This document shows positions 36,593 to 44,824 of a stretch of DNA of 64,000 nucleotides, piece after piece. The number at the start of each line of letters is the position of its first letter. Position 1 is the stretch's first letter. The stretch is from Acidobacteriota bacterium (GTDB lineage Bacteria > Acidobacteriota > UBA6911): the NCBI GenBank assembly GCA_016929335.1, contig JAFGIY010000062.1, positions 1 to 64,000 of the forward strand, in the 5' to 3' direction. The notes under the pieces were generated by a model. The model made no database searches, was not told the origin of the DNA, and saw only the letters and a list, made by a program, of their open reading frames with translations. A program made the position numbers and the translations under genes.

Positions 36593-39186
36593 ACTGAGAG
36601 TTTGACAGCGCCGACCTTCCGATAGACTTCTTTCGGCGCTCGAACCTGCCCGTCGACCGTTAGCAGATCCTCTATGCGAATACCGAAAAGACGTTCGTTT
36701 TCGGTGAGGTATGGCCGGATCAGCTGCCAATCCTTGTCGGTGAGCGCCGAAAGCACGCCTCCGTTCAGCTGCCTTTCCACAACTTGTTTGTGCGGATCGC
36801 GGATGTAGATTGCGCCGCCGCTGGCAAGTGAGAAAAGGTTGCTTCCGGGATAAGGCGTTGACTGAGGAATCAATCGGCCTCGTCCGTCGAATTCGATGCC
36901 GTTCAGAATGACGAATCCGCCTCCGGCCAGCGGATCTCCGGCCATAAACGATTCCGCCAGAAAATCCAGGCAGGTCCCGTTGATGACGACGCGCGGGCGT
37001 CCTACGGCATTTATCAGCGGACGGCCTGCGGCATTGCCCAAAACATATACTTCGCCCCCTTTGGCTCCATACATGAATGTCTGGCCGACATCGCCATAGA
37101 TCACCAGCTTGCCGCTCCTGGCGATCTGAGCAACCTGATCCTGAGCATTGCCGTGGATGTAAACTTGAAGACCATCCATACCGCTGGCGGCGTAGTCGCC
37201 GACGGACCCATACAAATCGATGCGGACATCATTTGTTTCCGGGCCGAGACCGGAGCCGTGAAACCGCTGTCCGCGCAGTCGATACACGATGAAGCGTTTC
37301 CATCCCGCCCGGTAAGCTTTTCGGAGAAGAATCGCATCGCAGTCGTCCCCTTCCGGCGGAAAATCGCGGGCATCGATCACCAATACATCTTCACCGGCAC
37401 GCGGCGCCGTAAGGCGCTCACGGGTAGCCCAGTCCACCCGGCGCCAGTAGCGGCTCGCCGCTTCCCCAAAGAGCGGAGCGCTGTCAAAAAGCTCTTCAAT
37501 CGTCTTCTCCGCAACCCAAATCACTGTGGAGCGTCGTTTATCGCCCGTGAAGAAATGCCTGTCTCGCAGGAGAGAAAGCAGCTCGATGGCGGTTGCACGC
37601 GATGTGGCGTTGCCGGTGCACTGAACGATCAGGCGGCAGAACCGCATCAGCTCGCCCGGCGACCAGGACGGCAAATCCAGAACATAGCTATAAAGGGCAC
37701 TCACGTTGCCTTTCTGCAGCCATTGGCTTACGAGTTCCCGCAGACCGTCCAGTGCGGGCTCCTGATGAATTGCCTCTTCCGCCACATCGCACCGGATCGG
37801 GCCGGAATCCAGTTTGATCTCATAGCCAAACTTATTAGTGCACGCCAATGTTTTCCGGCCATACTCATCGGAGTCGATAGTAAATATAAAAGCACCGCCG
37901 TCGGTGCTCGATCCGCCGCGTGCATTCCAATATTTGTCGGCTACGGGACAGAAACGCATGTCCTCTTTAGCCAGGCTGCGAAGGGTGGCATCAATCGCCT
38001 GCTTTTCGGAGCAGATCAAACCGATCTGAACGTCTCCGCTGTCGGAAAGGGCGAAAACCTGTGGCCGCAGCATGGCCGTATCGGTTATGCCCAGCAACTG
38101 GACTCTTTTTTTGTCCGGCTGACTGCGGGCAATGATGAAGAACCACGGCCCATCCGGTGAAGCATGGATGTGGGTTGCCTGGATCTGCCGGTAGATTGTC
38201 TGTTTTTCAGGCGGCAATTGATCGAAATCCAGTTCGGTTGTGGGAGCCAATGCCTCGATGATGTATTCCAACGGGTATTTGTAAACGCGGTCCCACAAAT
38301 CGAAAAGCTGAACGGAGACTTCCGTGTCTGTAAGAAACTGCTGGCGGATATTCCGCTGCCGCAGATACTCGCAGACTGAGTAATAATTGGCGAAGTCGCC
38401 GTTATGCACCAGCGCTTCGTTCAAGCCGACAAATGGGTGCGCCCCGCCCGGATGCCAGACGCGGCCTTTGGTCGGATACCGCTGATGGGCAATCCATGCG
38501 TGCGCTTTAAAATCCTGGAGCCGGTAATATTCGATATTCTGTTCGGCATAGCCGACCAGCTTAAAAACCAGCAGATCTCTTCCGTGGGAAAGCACAAACG
38601 CGCGTTTCTCTCCCAGGGAAGCGTAATACCTGTCATTAAGACGATAGGAATTCCGCCATACGAATTCGTCCTCCAGATCACGAGGGGAAACCTTCTCGAG
38701 CCCGGTCTGTTGAGCGAATTTTTGCAGGACATCCGGCTTTGCGCGAACGATATAGCGATGGACATCCGGCGGACACACTTCCAGGCCGGCGATATCACGG
38801 TAATCATCGATGTGCGCCTGTCGGATCGATGCGGCCACATCAAAATGCGGCAGGATGAACTGACGCTCCAGCTCGGCATGACATGCCGGATCCAGAAGGG
38901 CGATCTGAAGAAGATAGTGGTTGTCCAATACTTCGCGCGAAACACCCATCTGCTCCGGCGTGAGGCCGACGGCGGCAATACCGCCGCCTTTCCCATTGCC
39001 CCTGTTCTGCATCTGGATGGACGGTTCATAGATAAACCGCCCTGCCAGCGGTATCGTGCAGGCAAAGCCCGTGACTCCGCATCCTCCTTCTTCGGCCGAC
39101 TTCGACAGGGAAGCCGGAGTCGAACCGGAATATATCTGCGACCGGGTTGCCAGTAATCGTTCAGCAATCGTTTTCACTTTCAACAC
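36571..39186 (-). CDS. glutamate synthase amidotransferase + GXGXG protein
   Basis: 871 residues combining two parts of glutamate synthase. A class II glutaminase follows a removable leader: GGCGVTGFAC places the nucleophile at Cys36, with LQNRGNGKGGG-type substrate loops. A middle region of unclear role follows (about residues 430-640), then a GXGXG beta-helix (YIHGNAQDQVAQIARSG, GDVGQTFMYGAKGGEVYVLGNA). The FMN synthase domain is absent; it is supplied by the next two genes upstream. The start is GTG at 39186 with a poor ribosome site. A foldback element ends 19 bp upstream and may have displaced the original signal. In three-gene glutamate synthases such as GlxBCD and in N-methylglutamate synthase MgsABC these parts are separate proteins. 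Confidence 0.85.
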   Translation of the reverse strand: MLKVKTIAERLLATRSQIYSGSTPASLSKSAEEGGCGVTGFACTIPLAGRFIYEPSIQMQNRGNGKGGGIAAVGLTPEQMGVSREVLDNHYLLQIALLDPACHAELERQFILPHFDVAASIRQAHIDDYRDIAGLEVCPPDVHRYIVRAKPDVLQKFAQQTGLEKVSPRDLEDEFVWRNSYRLNDRYYASLGEKRAFVLSHGRDLLVFKLVGYAEQNIEYYRLQDFKAHAWIAHQRYPTKGRVWHPGGAHPFVGLNEALVHNGDFANYYSVCEYLRQRNIRQQFLTDTEVSVQLFDLWDRVYKYPLEYIIEALAPTTELDFDQLPPEKQTIYRQIQATHIHASPDGPWFFIIARSQPDKKRVQLLGITDTAMLRPQVFALSDSGDVQIGLICSEKQAIDATLRSLAKEDMRFCPVADKYWNARGGSSTDGGAFIFTIDSDEYGRKTLACTNKFGYEIKLDSGPIRCDVAEEAIHQEPALDGLRELVSQWLQKGNVSALYSYVLDLPSWSPGELMRFCRLIVQCTGNATSRATAIELLSLLRDRHFFTGDKRRSTVIWVAEKTIEELFDSAPLFGEAASRYWRRVDWATRERLTAPRAGEDVLVIDARDFPPEGDDCDAILLRKAYRAGWKRFIVYRLRGQRFHGSGLGPETNDVRIDLYGSVGDYAASGMDGLQVYIHGNAQDQVAQIARSGKLVIYGDVGQTFMYGAKGGEVYVLGNAAGRPLINAVGRPRVVINGTCLDFLAESFMAGDPLAGGGFVILNGIEFDGRGRLIPQSTPYPGSNLFSLASGGAIYIRDPHKQVVERQLNGGVLSALTDKDWQLIRPYLTENERLFGIRIEDLLTVDGQVRAPKEVYRKVGAVKLSVLASSRH

Positions 39187-39204
39187 TCCAAAACCAGCAA
39201 AAGA

Positions 39205-39598
39205 ACATGTAGGTGCGGGTTTTTGCGCGCCGTCCGGCCTGAAGAGGCTGTCCCACGGTTGTTGTTTTGATGAGAAGCCGAACCCGGGGCCGCTGATGAG
39301 ACTGTCTCAAAACTCAACAATAGGGCTGAAAACCATGGTGGCGATGACGCAATCTGCATAAGCAAAGATTTCCATGTGGGTCGCGGCTTCAGCCGCGACC
39401 TGGAGTTTATACATTTATCAGGCGTCGCGGCTGAAGCCGCGACCCACATAATTCACATCATTCCTGCTCTAATCGGCGCTTCGCTTCCATTCATTCCGCG
39501 GCTTTTGAGACAGTCTCGGAATCCCGCCGGCGCTCCAGGTCCAGCCCTCCCTCAATTCGGCAACCGTTGGACAGCCTCTGAAGGCCGGGCCCACATGT
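39205..39598. mobile_element. foldback / MITE-like nested inverted-repeat element
   Basis: Several inverted repeats share one centre: ACATGT...GG at 39205 against CCCACATGT at 39590-39598; AGAGGCTGTCCCACGGTTG (39243-39261) against its near-complement at 39561-39579; a perfect 15-bp pair GAGACTGTCTCAAAA (39298-39312) / TTTTGAGACAGTCTC (39503-39517); and an inner REP pair at 39373-39450. No transposase gene is inside. It fills the 434-bp gap between two genes that should be in one operon. Confidence 0.55.
39373..39450. repeat. REP-like inverted pair, copies 3 and 4
   Basis: CATGTGGGTCGCGGCTTCAGCCGCGACC with a TGGAGTTTATACA tail is followed by GTCGCGGCTGAAGCCGCGACCCACAT in opposite orientation. 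Each arm is a perfect hairpin (GGTCGCGGCT/AGCCGCGACC type). The first arm is the same unit as 183-225. Confidence 0.65.
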
Positions 39599-39620
39599 CT
39601 ACTTGTTTTAAATACTCTTT

Positions 39621-41222
39621 TCAGCCCGCGTGTTCCGCCGCGTCCGCGATATAGCAGAGGACGCCACTGCGGCCGCGAAGCTCGCGGATGGATTTCATCC
39701 GCAGCCGCCTTAATACCGCGATCATCTGTTCGTGCCAGGCATTCTGAAGATTGATCAGTCTCTGTGCCGCCCAGTTCAAATCCATCAGCGTGATCAATTC
39801 AGGATCGGTCGACGCAATTCCACGGGGACAGCCGCGCCCGCTCTCGCAACAGGCACAGCGAACGCAGCCGAGGGCAACCATTTCGGCTGTTCCTATGACC
39901 ACGCCGTCGGCGCCGAGGGCGATTGCCTTCAATGCATCATGAGCCGTGCGAATGCCTCCGGACGCGATGAGAGTTACTTTTTCGCGGATCCCCTCAGCGG
40001 TCAGGAATTTATGGACCTTCGGGATGGCATATTCGATGGGCATGGCGATATTCTTTTTCGCAATATCGGGCGCCGCGCCGGTGCCGCCATAGCTGCCATC
40101 CAGGTGAATGATATGAGCGCCGGCATAATAGCTGCCTACGGCAACCATATCCACATCCGTTGGAGTGGAAACCTTCACGCTCACCAGGCAGTTGGGATTG
40201 ACTTCTTTGACCCAATCCAGATGCTTTTTATGGTCTTCAACGCTATAGACGCTGTGGAATGGAAACGGACTGAACAGCGCATTGCCGGGCACTGCTCCGC
40301 GCATACGGGCAACTGCAGGGGTGTTCTTGTCGCCAAGCAGATGCCCTCCCAGCCCCGGTTTGGCTCCCTGCGCATATTTGAATTCGACAATTCTGACGCG
40401 TTGGATGGTTTCTTCGCGCACGCCGAACAGACCCGTTGCTACCTGAGTGATCATATGATCGTCGTAAGGCCTGAGCCGGTCCGGGTAGCCACCTTCTCCG
40501 GTGCAGCTGAAGCTGTTCCATGCAACAGCTGCACGAGCCTTGGCAAGAATCGTGTGAATACTGACGGATCCGAAACTCATTCCGCCGCCGTAGACGGGAA
40601 TATCGATATGAACCTGAGGCCTGCCGTCTTCGCGATGATTGAGATCCAGACCGGTGTCTATATCCGCAGAAGCCGGATAGCCGGAATTTTCCGACGGTTG
40701 ATCGGCTTCTTCGCGGAGCCCGGGAATTTCAAACCTGAACCGCATTCTGTCAAAACCACCGCCGGAATCACCATGCCGGTATTCCAGGTGAGGCGGGGGG
40801 ATGTGTCCGGTTTCCGCTTCATGCCACGTCGACAAAATCAGTTCGGCGGGCCAGCGCGAATCGCCAAGACACTCCACATTGGGATTCAGCTTCATCACCA
40901 GCGCATGAGCCGGGCATTGATTGATGCAGGATTCAGCTGTCTCTGCACAAGCCGGGCCGATGCACCGATGATCTTGCGGACGTGACATGAACTTGTATCC
41001 CTTACCTTTAACATGCACGCCATGGCTGCAAACATCGGCGCATCGACCACAGGCCGTACAACCGGACAACCGATCCACCTTGTACTTTCCAATGGCATTG
41101 CGGTACCGATCGGGCGCCGGCTGAACTTCACGTATAACATTTTCCTGAGGCCAGTCGCTGAAGCTTTCGCGTTTAGACTCAAATTCATTTTGAATGGAAA
41201 GATTCCCTATCGTTGTCTTCAT
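39621..41222 (-). CDS. glutamate synthase-like FMN protein with ferredoxin domain
   Basis: 533 residues. Residues about 45-130 hold a ferredoxin-like cluster domain (GCTACGRCADVCSHGVHVKG and CIGPACAETAESCINQCPAH). The rest is the GltB central/FMN barrel: YGGGMSFGSVS, SCTGEGGYP, KYAQGAKPGLGGHL, the catalytic DGSYGGTGAAPDIA loop, IASGGIRTAHDALKAIALGAD, and the 3Fe-4S cysteine loop CVRCACCESGRGCPRG. It probably makes the amino-acid product from ammonia supplied by the amidotransferase protein next door. It lies 434 bp from that gene because of an inserted repeat element and overlaps its other neighbour by ATGA. Confidence 0.88.
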   Translation of the reverse strand: MKTTIGNLSIQNEFESKRESFSDWPQENVIREVQPAPDRYRNAIGKYKVDRLSGCTACGRCADVCSHGVHVKGKGYKFMSRPQDHRCIGPACAETAESCINQCPAHALVMKLNPNVECLGDSRWPAELILSTWHEAETGHIPPPHLEYRHGDSGGGFDRMRFRFEIPGLREEADQPSENSGYPASADIDTGLDLNHREDGRPQVHIDIPVYGGGMSFGSVSIHTILAKARAAVAWNSFSCTGEGGYPDRLRPYDDHMITQVATGLFGVREETIQRVRIVEFKYAQGAKPGLGGHLLGDKNTPAVARMRGAVPGNALFSPFPFHSVYSVEDHKKHLDWVKEVNPNCLVSVKVSTPTDVDMVAVGSYYAGAHIIHLDGSYGGTGAAPDIAKKNIAMPIEYAIPKVHKFLTAEGIREKVTLIASGGIRTAHDALKAIALGADGVVIGTAEMVALGCVRCACCESGRGCPRGIASTDPELITLMDLNWAAQRLINLQNAWHEQMIAVLRRLRMKSIRELRGRSGVLCYIADAAEHAG

Positions 41223-42673
41223 GCGCCTGCCTGCTTTTCGGAAATTCGCAATAAATCGCCAAATGCTTCTTTCTCGATTTCTTCCATAAAAATCGCCCTC
41301 CCCATTTCACCGCGCAGCCGCCGGACTTCGCGGATGCCCATGGCTCCGAGCACCTCAATCAGCTGATTCTGCCAGGCGCCCATAAGATTCGTCATACGAT
41401 GGGCCGCATAGTCGCTGTCTACCGAGCCGATACGGAGAGGACACTCAAGAGAAATCGGGGTTTGTGCGGCTGCGCAGTCGGCATATGCGGAATTAGCTTT
41501 GCGGCAGACCCGGCATCCCAGAGCAACCAGCAAAGCCGTGTCCACCGCCACGAGATCGGCTCCGCAGATAATGGCTTTTGCCATATGTTCCGCCATCGCA
41601 ATGCCGCCGGAGATAATCAGAGTCACTTCATCCCTGAAGCCTTCGTTTACCAGCCGGCCGTGAATCTCGCGGAGGACATCCTTGATATGCCTCCCGGGAA
41701 TTCCGGTTTTTGTATGTTCGCATCCATGCTGATCCGCACATAGATGAAATACCTTAATCCCGCGGCCGGATAATTGCAGGATGCGGTCAACCGTATCCGG
41801 CATGAGCCTCAGACGGACCGAGAGGACTGCCTGCGGTTTGACCTCCCGAATCAGAGCCGCCGATTCCAATACATCCGGGCAATCGAGCAGCTGGGCTGTT
41901 TCCCCGATGGTGTCCAGAAGGCCTTGGCCGCTGCGGACATCCTCACTTCCGAAAATAGGAGCAGCCCATGGCAGCAGGCCCGGCGGCAGTTTTGCAGCCT
42001 CTCGGGCAAACATCATGGCGACGGACTGCAGTTCTTTCGCTGCCATTGCGCGAGCTTGAGCCAGTTCGAACTGGCGAACCGTCCATGCCGGAATGTCCAG
42101 GACAGCCGGAATCTGCAGCTCCATTAATTGGGAGGGGACTGTCAGAAGCTTTCCGTCCGGCGCAAAGCTCAGGCGCATAGGTTTGGAACCTATGTCGACG
42201 GAAGTTGAAATGTACTCGCGACCGTGAATGCCGTCGCGCGTAGGACGGACGATTTCGGACATATCGGTCCAGATGGAGTCGAAGCCGGGGCCGTGAAAAG
42301 GCCCGCGATAGCCGGCGCCCGAAACAGGAATCTTTCCCGTGTCTGCCTGATTCCATGTGTTGAGAATTATGTCCGGTTTCCAATATTCATCGCCCATGTC
42401 AAGGAATTCCGGATTGATCGACAGGCTCAGCAATCCTTTCGTGCATCCCTGGACACAGGAGAAACAAGCTTTGCATTCATAAAGCGGCTGTATGGCCGTG
42501 ATCGGGTCCCGGTTGTGGACGGATTCGTTTTTATATACGTCGAAGCAGCAGCGCGGCTTGACGCAGTTGGTGCAGCGTGAGCAATCTTCGCGCCAATCCA
42601 TGCCGCCGAACTTGCCGACACGGCGGAAGCGGCCCGGGGTTGGAACCGTATTAATGTGATATCGATCCGGCAT
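41219..42673 (-). CDS. degenerate glutamate synthase-like paralogue with ferredoxin domain
   Basis: 484-residue paralogue of the preceding protein. The N-terminal ferredoxin-like region has CSRCTNCVKPRCC and CKACFSCVQGC. The barrel keeps LIISGGIAMAEHMAKAIICGAD and a cysteine loop (ALGCRVCRKA...), and the same C-terminal ending, but the GGTGAAP catalytic loop, the TGEGG loop and the QGAKPG motif are missing. It is probably a structural or electron-transfer partner rather than an active synthase. The ATG at 42673 has GAGAGA upstream; a TTG two codons earlier is unlikely. It ends in a 4-bp overlap with the active paralogue. Confidence 0.82.
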   Translation of the reverse strand: MPDRYHINTVPTPGRFRRVGKFGGMDWREDCSRCTNCVKPRCCFDVYKNESVHNRDPITAIQPLYECKACFSCVQGCTKGLLSLSINPEFLDMGDEYWKPDIILNTWNQADTGKIPVSGAGYRGPFHGPGFDSIWTDMSEIVRPTRDGIHGREYISTSVDIGSKPMRLSFAPDGKLLTVPSQLMELQIPAVLDIPAWTVRQFELAQARAMAAKELQSVAMMFAREAAKLPPGLLPWAAPIFGSEDVRSGQGLLDTIGETAQLLDCPDVLESAALIREVKPQAVLSVRLRLMPDTVDRILQLSGRGIKVFHLCADQHGCEHTKTGIPGRHIKDVLREIHGRLVNEGFRDEVTLIISGGIAMAEHMAKAIICGADLVAVDTALLVALGCRVCRKANSAYADCAAAQTPISLECPLRIGSVDSDYAAHRMTNLMGAWQNQLIEVLGAMGIREVRRLRGEMGRAIFMEEIEKEAFGDLLRISEKQAGA

Positions 42674-42749
42674 TGCCAATCTCTCTCAACAATATGTATC
42701 CAATGATCCAGCTTTGGAGCGTGCAAGCAAGCCGCCGCACTCCAAGGTC

Positions 42750-43640
42750 CTATAGCCCTGCCTGTCTGATTACTTCCGCAGCCAGAGACTCACATCCTCC
42801 GCTGAGGATATGGATCCCGCGGACGCCGGGCAGAGCTTTAAGCCTGATGGCAATCTCGGCCGCGATAGCAACGCCCTCTTCGGCGGCATCGGCCGCCCGG
42901 CTGATGCGGGAAATAATGTCGTCACCAATCGGCCCGCGAGCCTGGCTCCGCTGCAGTTCTTTGGCTCCGGCCAGACTGGTCAGCGGCAGCACACTGGGAA
43001 TGATGGCCGTGCGTTTGTCCAATCCACCGGCCCGCACCGCCTCCATCCACTGCGCAAACCCCTCCAGATCAAACACTGCCTGAGTCAGAAGAAAATCCGC
43101 GCCGACCTTGATTTTCTTCTTGAGGCGCAGGAGATTCAGCTCCATGGGCCGCATATAGGGATGAGCGGTTGCTCCGATCTGCAGGTCCGGTCTTGGTTCG
43201 AGTTCTTTGCCGTTGAGTCCCGCTCCATAAAGAACCATCTTCTTCATGGCGTGAGCAAACTGAACGGAGTCGAGATCATTGGCTGCCGCCGCCTGCGGAC
43301 AAATGCCCAGCGACTGATGATGGCCGCTCATGCAGAAAATCGCAGGTATCCCGAGAGCTGCGGCGCCCAGAGCATCGCTCATCAATGCGATGCGGTTGCG
43401 GTCCCGGGTCGCCATGGATAAGACGACGCTCTTATCTCTTTTCCTATGCAGCAGGAAGGCGGTCGAAAAAGCGGAACTGCGAATGCTGTCGGGATTGTCC
43501 GCCACCACCACCGCGTCCAGCCTTTGCGGAAGCACAGAGGAAAGCCTCATTATTGCCTCGGCATCAGAGCCGCGAGGAGGAAGACACTCAGCAGTCACAA
43601 TCAGCCGGCCGGAATTCATTGCCTCAACCAGACTATTCAT
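42750..43640 (-). CDS. metF: methylenetetrahydrofolate reductase
   Basis: Reduces 5,10-methylene-THF to 5-methyl-THF with an FAD barrel. The 296 residues begin MNSLVEAMNSGRLIVTAECLPPRG, contain the ADNPDSIR strand, the CMSGHH segment and LLTQAVFDLEGFAQWMEAVR near the C-terminal third, all MetF-like. Translation starts at 43640, overlapping the end of the MvhD-like gene by 8 bp; longer in-frame extension to 43745 lies inside that gene. In acetogens MetF works with MetV, HdrA and MvhD, all present in this run. Confidence 0.92.
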   Translation of the reverse strand: MNSLVEAMNSGRLIVTAECLPPRGSDAEAIMRLSSVLPQRLDAVVVADNPDSIRSSAFSTAFLLHRKRDKSVVLSMATRDRNRIALMSDALGAAALGIPAIFCMSGHHQSLGICPQAAAANDLDSVQFAHAMKKMVLYGAGLNGKELEPRPDLQIGATAHPYMRPMELNLLRLKKKIKVGADFLLTQAVFDLEGFAQWMEAVRAGGLDKRTAIIPSVLPLTSLAGAKELQRSQARGPIGDDIISRISRAADAAEEGVAIAAEIAIRLKALPGVRGIHILSGGCESLAAEVIRQAGL

Positions 43641-44193
43641 CTTGTGCAACTCCGCTTGGGACCATTTCTTCCTCGGAATCTTTTTCCAATTCAGCCTTTT
43701 GAGAGAGCATTCGCAACGGATTTGGAGGAAGCATCCGAAGGGCATGCATCACTTCATCGCGGATAGCTGAGACCTGTTCTTCTGATGCTCCCAGGCTTTT
43801 TTCCGCGGCGGCTTTGCCTGACGCCAGAGCCAGATCTTCGGACGCAGAACCCGGAAGATGAGAGAGAACCAGGCGCTCCTCTCCCAAACCGATCTCCTTC
43901 AGGATCGATTGGATATAGTCCATCCGGAGGGCGCATCGCCGGCTTCCCTCGATGTAATGGCAATTGTCCTCCCGACAGGCGACAACGGACACGATGGTTG
44001 AGCCGGCTTCAAAAGCTTTCAATATATGCTCAGGTTGAAGGCGTCCCGCGCAGGGGACAATTACCTGCTGCGCTGAGCAGGGCCATTTGAAGTCCGGAAC
44101 GACCGGGCGACATCGGCCGGAGGACGTCGGCTTTATGCCCGGCCGGGCACAATTGGCACAAATAAATATCGTGACTTCAGCGGGATCCGGCAT
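43633..44193 (-). CDS. MvhD-like iron-sulfur protein 2
   Basis: 186-residue second copy of the hydrogenase delta-subunit family. Cysteines in IFICANCARPG, FKWPCSAQQ, VIVPCAGRLQ and VACREDNCHYIEGSRR agree with copy 1 although the N-terminal segment carries an insert of about 20 residues. The C-terminal tail is longer and charged. Close coupling to metF suggests this copy is the electron donor to MetF while copy 1 pairs with the HdrA-like protein; that split is inference. Confidence 0.87.
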   Translation of the reverse strand: MPDPAEVTIFICANCARPGIKPTSSGRCRPVVPDFKWPCSAQQVIVPCAGRLQPEHILKAFEAGSTIVSVVACREDNCHYIEGSRRCALRMDYIQSILKEIGLGEERLVLSHLPGSASEDLALASGKAAAEKSLGASEEQVSAIRDEVMHALRMLPPNPLRMLSQKAELEKDSEEEMVPSGVAQDE

Positions 44194-44214
44194 TTCTCCA
44201 ACCTGATGCGATAA

Positions 44215-44246
44215 CAGCCTTCAGCGCTCAGCTGTCGGCTTTCAGC
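44215..44246. repeat. TCAGC-type tandem repeat
   Basis: About four variations of CAGCcTTCAGC / CAGCTGTCGGC / TTTCAGC fill the 55-bp space between the CxxC mini-protein gene and MvhD-like gene 2. It appears to be another low-complexity intergenic element. Confidence 0.35.
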
Positions 44247-44248
44247 AA

Positions 44249-44530
44249 TCAATATTCAGTTTTAGCGGGTCCGGAATACTGCCCGGATCCGCAGGATCGA
44301 TTTGCAAATTCTTCAAATGCACTTGTCGAAGGACAGGGCGCCGTGCCTTGGCTTCGTGGCGCGGATGAAAGCGTTTTTTCCTTTTTAGCGGAATCTATTG
44401 TTCTCTTTGCCGGTTGGGTGGAGAATTGCTCGCAGTGAATAACCTCCAGCTGTGGACTCCGCTTTAAAGTGCAGGTCTCATCATGATCGCAGGTTTCGCA
44501 CAAACCGCGGTATCGGGGTGTTAGCGCCAT
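44249..44530 (-). CDS. CxxC mini-protein at head of the cluster
   Basis: 93 residues. The conserved-looking part is the N-terminal 40: ALTPRYRGLCETCDHDETCTL followed by a second Cys in VIHCEQF, a Cys-x2-Cys-x5-Cys...Cys pattern that could hold zinc or an iron-sulfur centre. I recall similar short proteins near anaerobic redox genes but cannot name a family. GGAAGG is spaced about 10 bases from the ATG at 44530. The tail after residue 45 is low-complexity and Ser/Thr-rich. It is the first gene after a sigma-54-like promoter. Confidence 0.65.
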   Translation of the reverse strand: MALTPRYRGLCETCDHDETCTLKRSPQLEVIHCEQFSTQPAKRTIDSAKKEKTLSSAPRSQGTAPCPSTSAFEEFANRSCGSGQYSGPAKTEY

Positions 44531-44584
44531 AGCCTCTATCCTTCCGTGACTTAGACTCAAAGCGGTTTAGAATAGCAAAGGGCA

Positions 44585-44600
44585 TGCCAAATGCGGGCCA
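44585..44600 (-). promoter_or_regulatory. candidate sigma-54 promoter of the Hdr/MTHFR/GltS run
   Basis: Minus-strand TGGCCC-GCATT-TGGCAT keeps GG and GC in the -24/-12 register with two consensus mismatches. It lies 55 bp before the CxxC mini-protein start and downstream of a sigma-54 activator gene. The rest of the 294-bp gap (44531-44824) shows no clear palindromic enhancer pair. Confidence 0.45.
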
Positions 44601-44824
44601 CAGAGGATAAATATTTTTAGCTATTATTTCCAAGGATTTAGTTCATTTCTGGTTTTGTTTTTCAAAAAGCGGCAGCCGGCCCGGTGCCTGGTTTGGAACA
44701 AATTATTTACATTGGCACAGAATAAATGCCGGCTTCATCGGATTTAAGGGATGGGGGTGATGATAGCTTTGACTGGGGATATATGCGTGTGCCGGGGATG
44801 AGATGCCGGGACTGGAAGGTTTGA

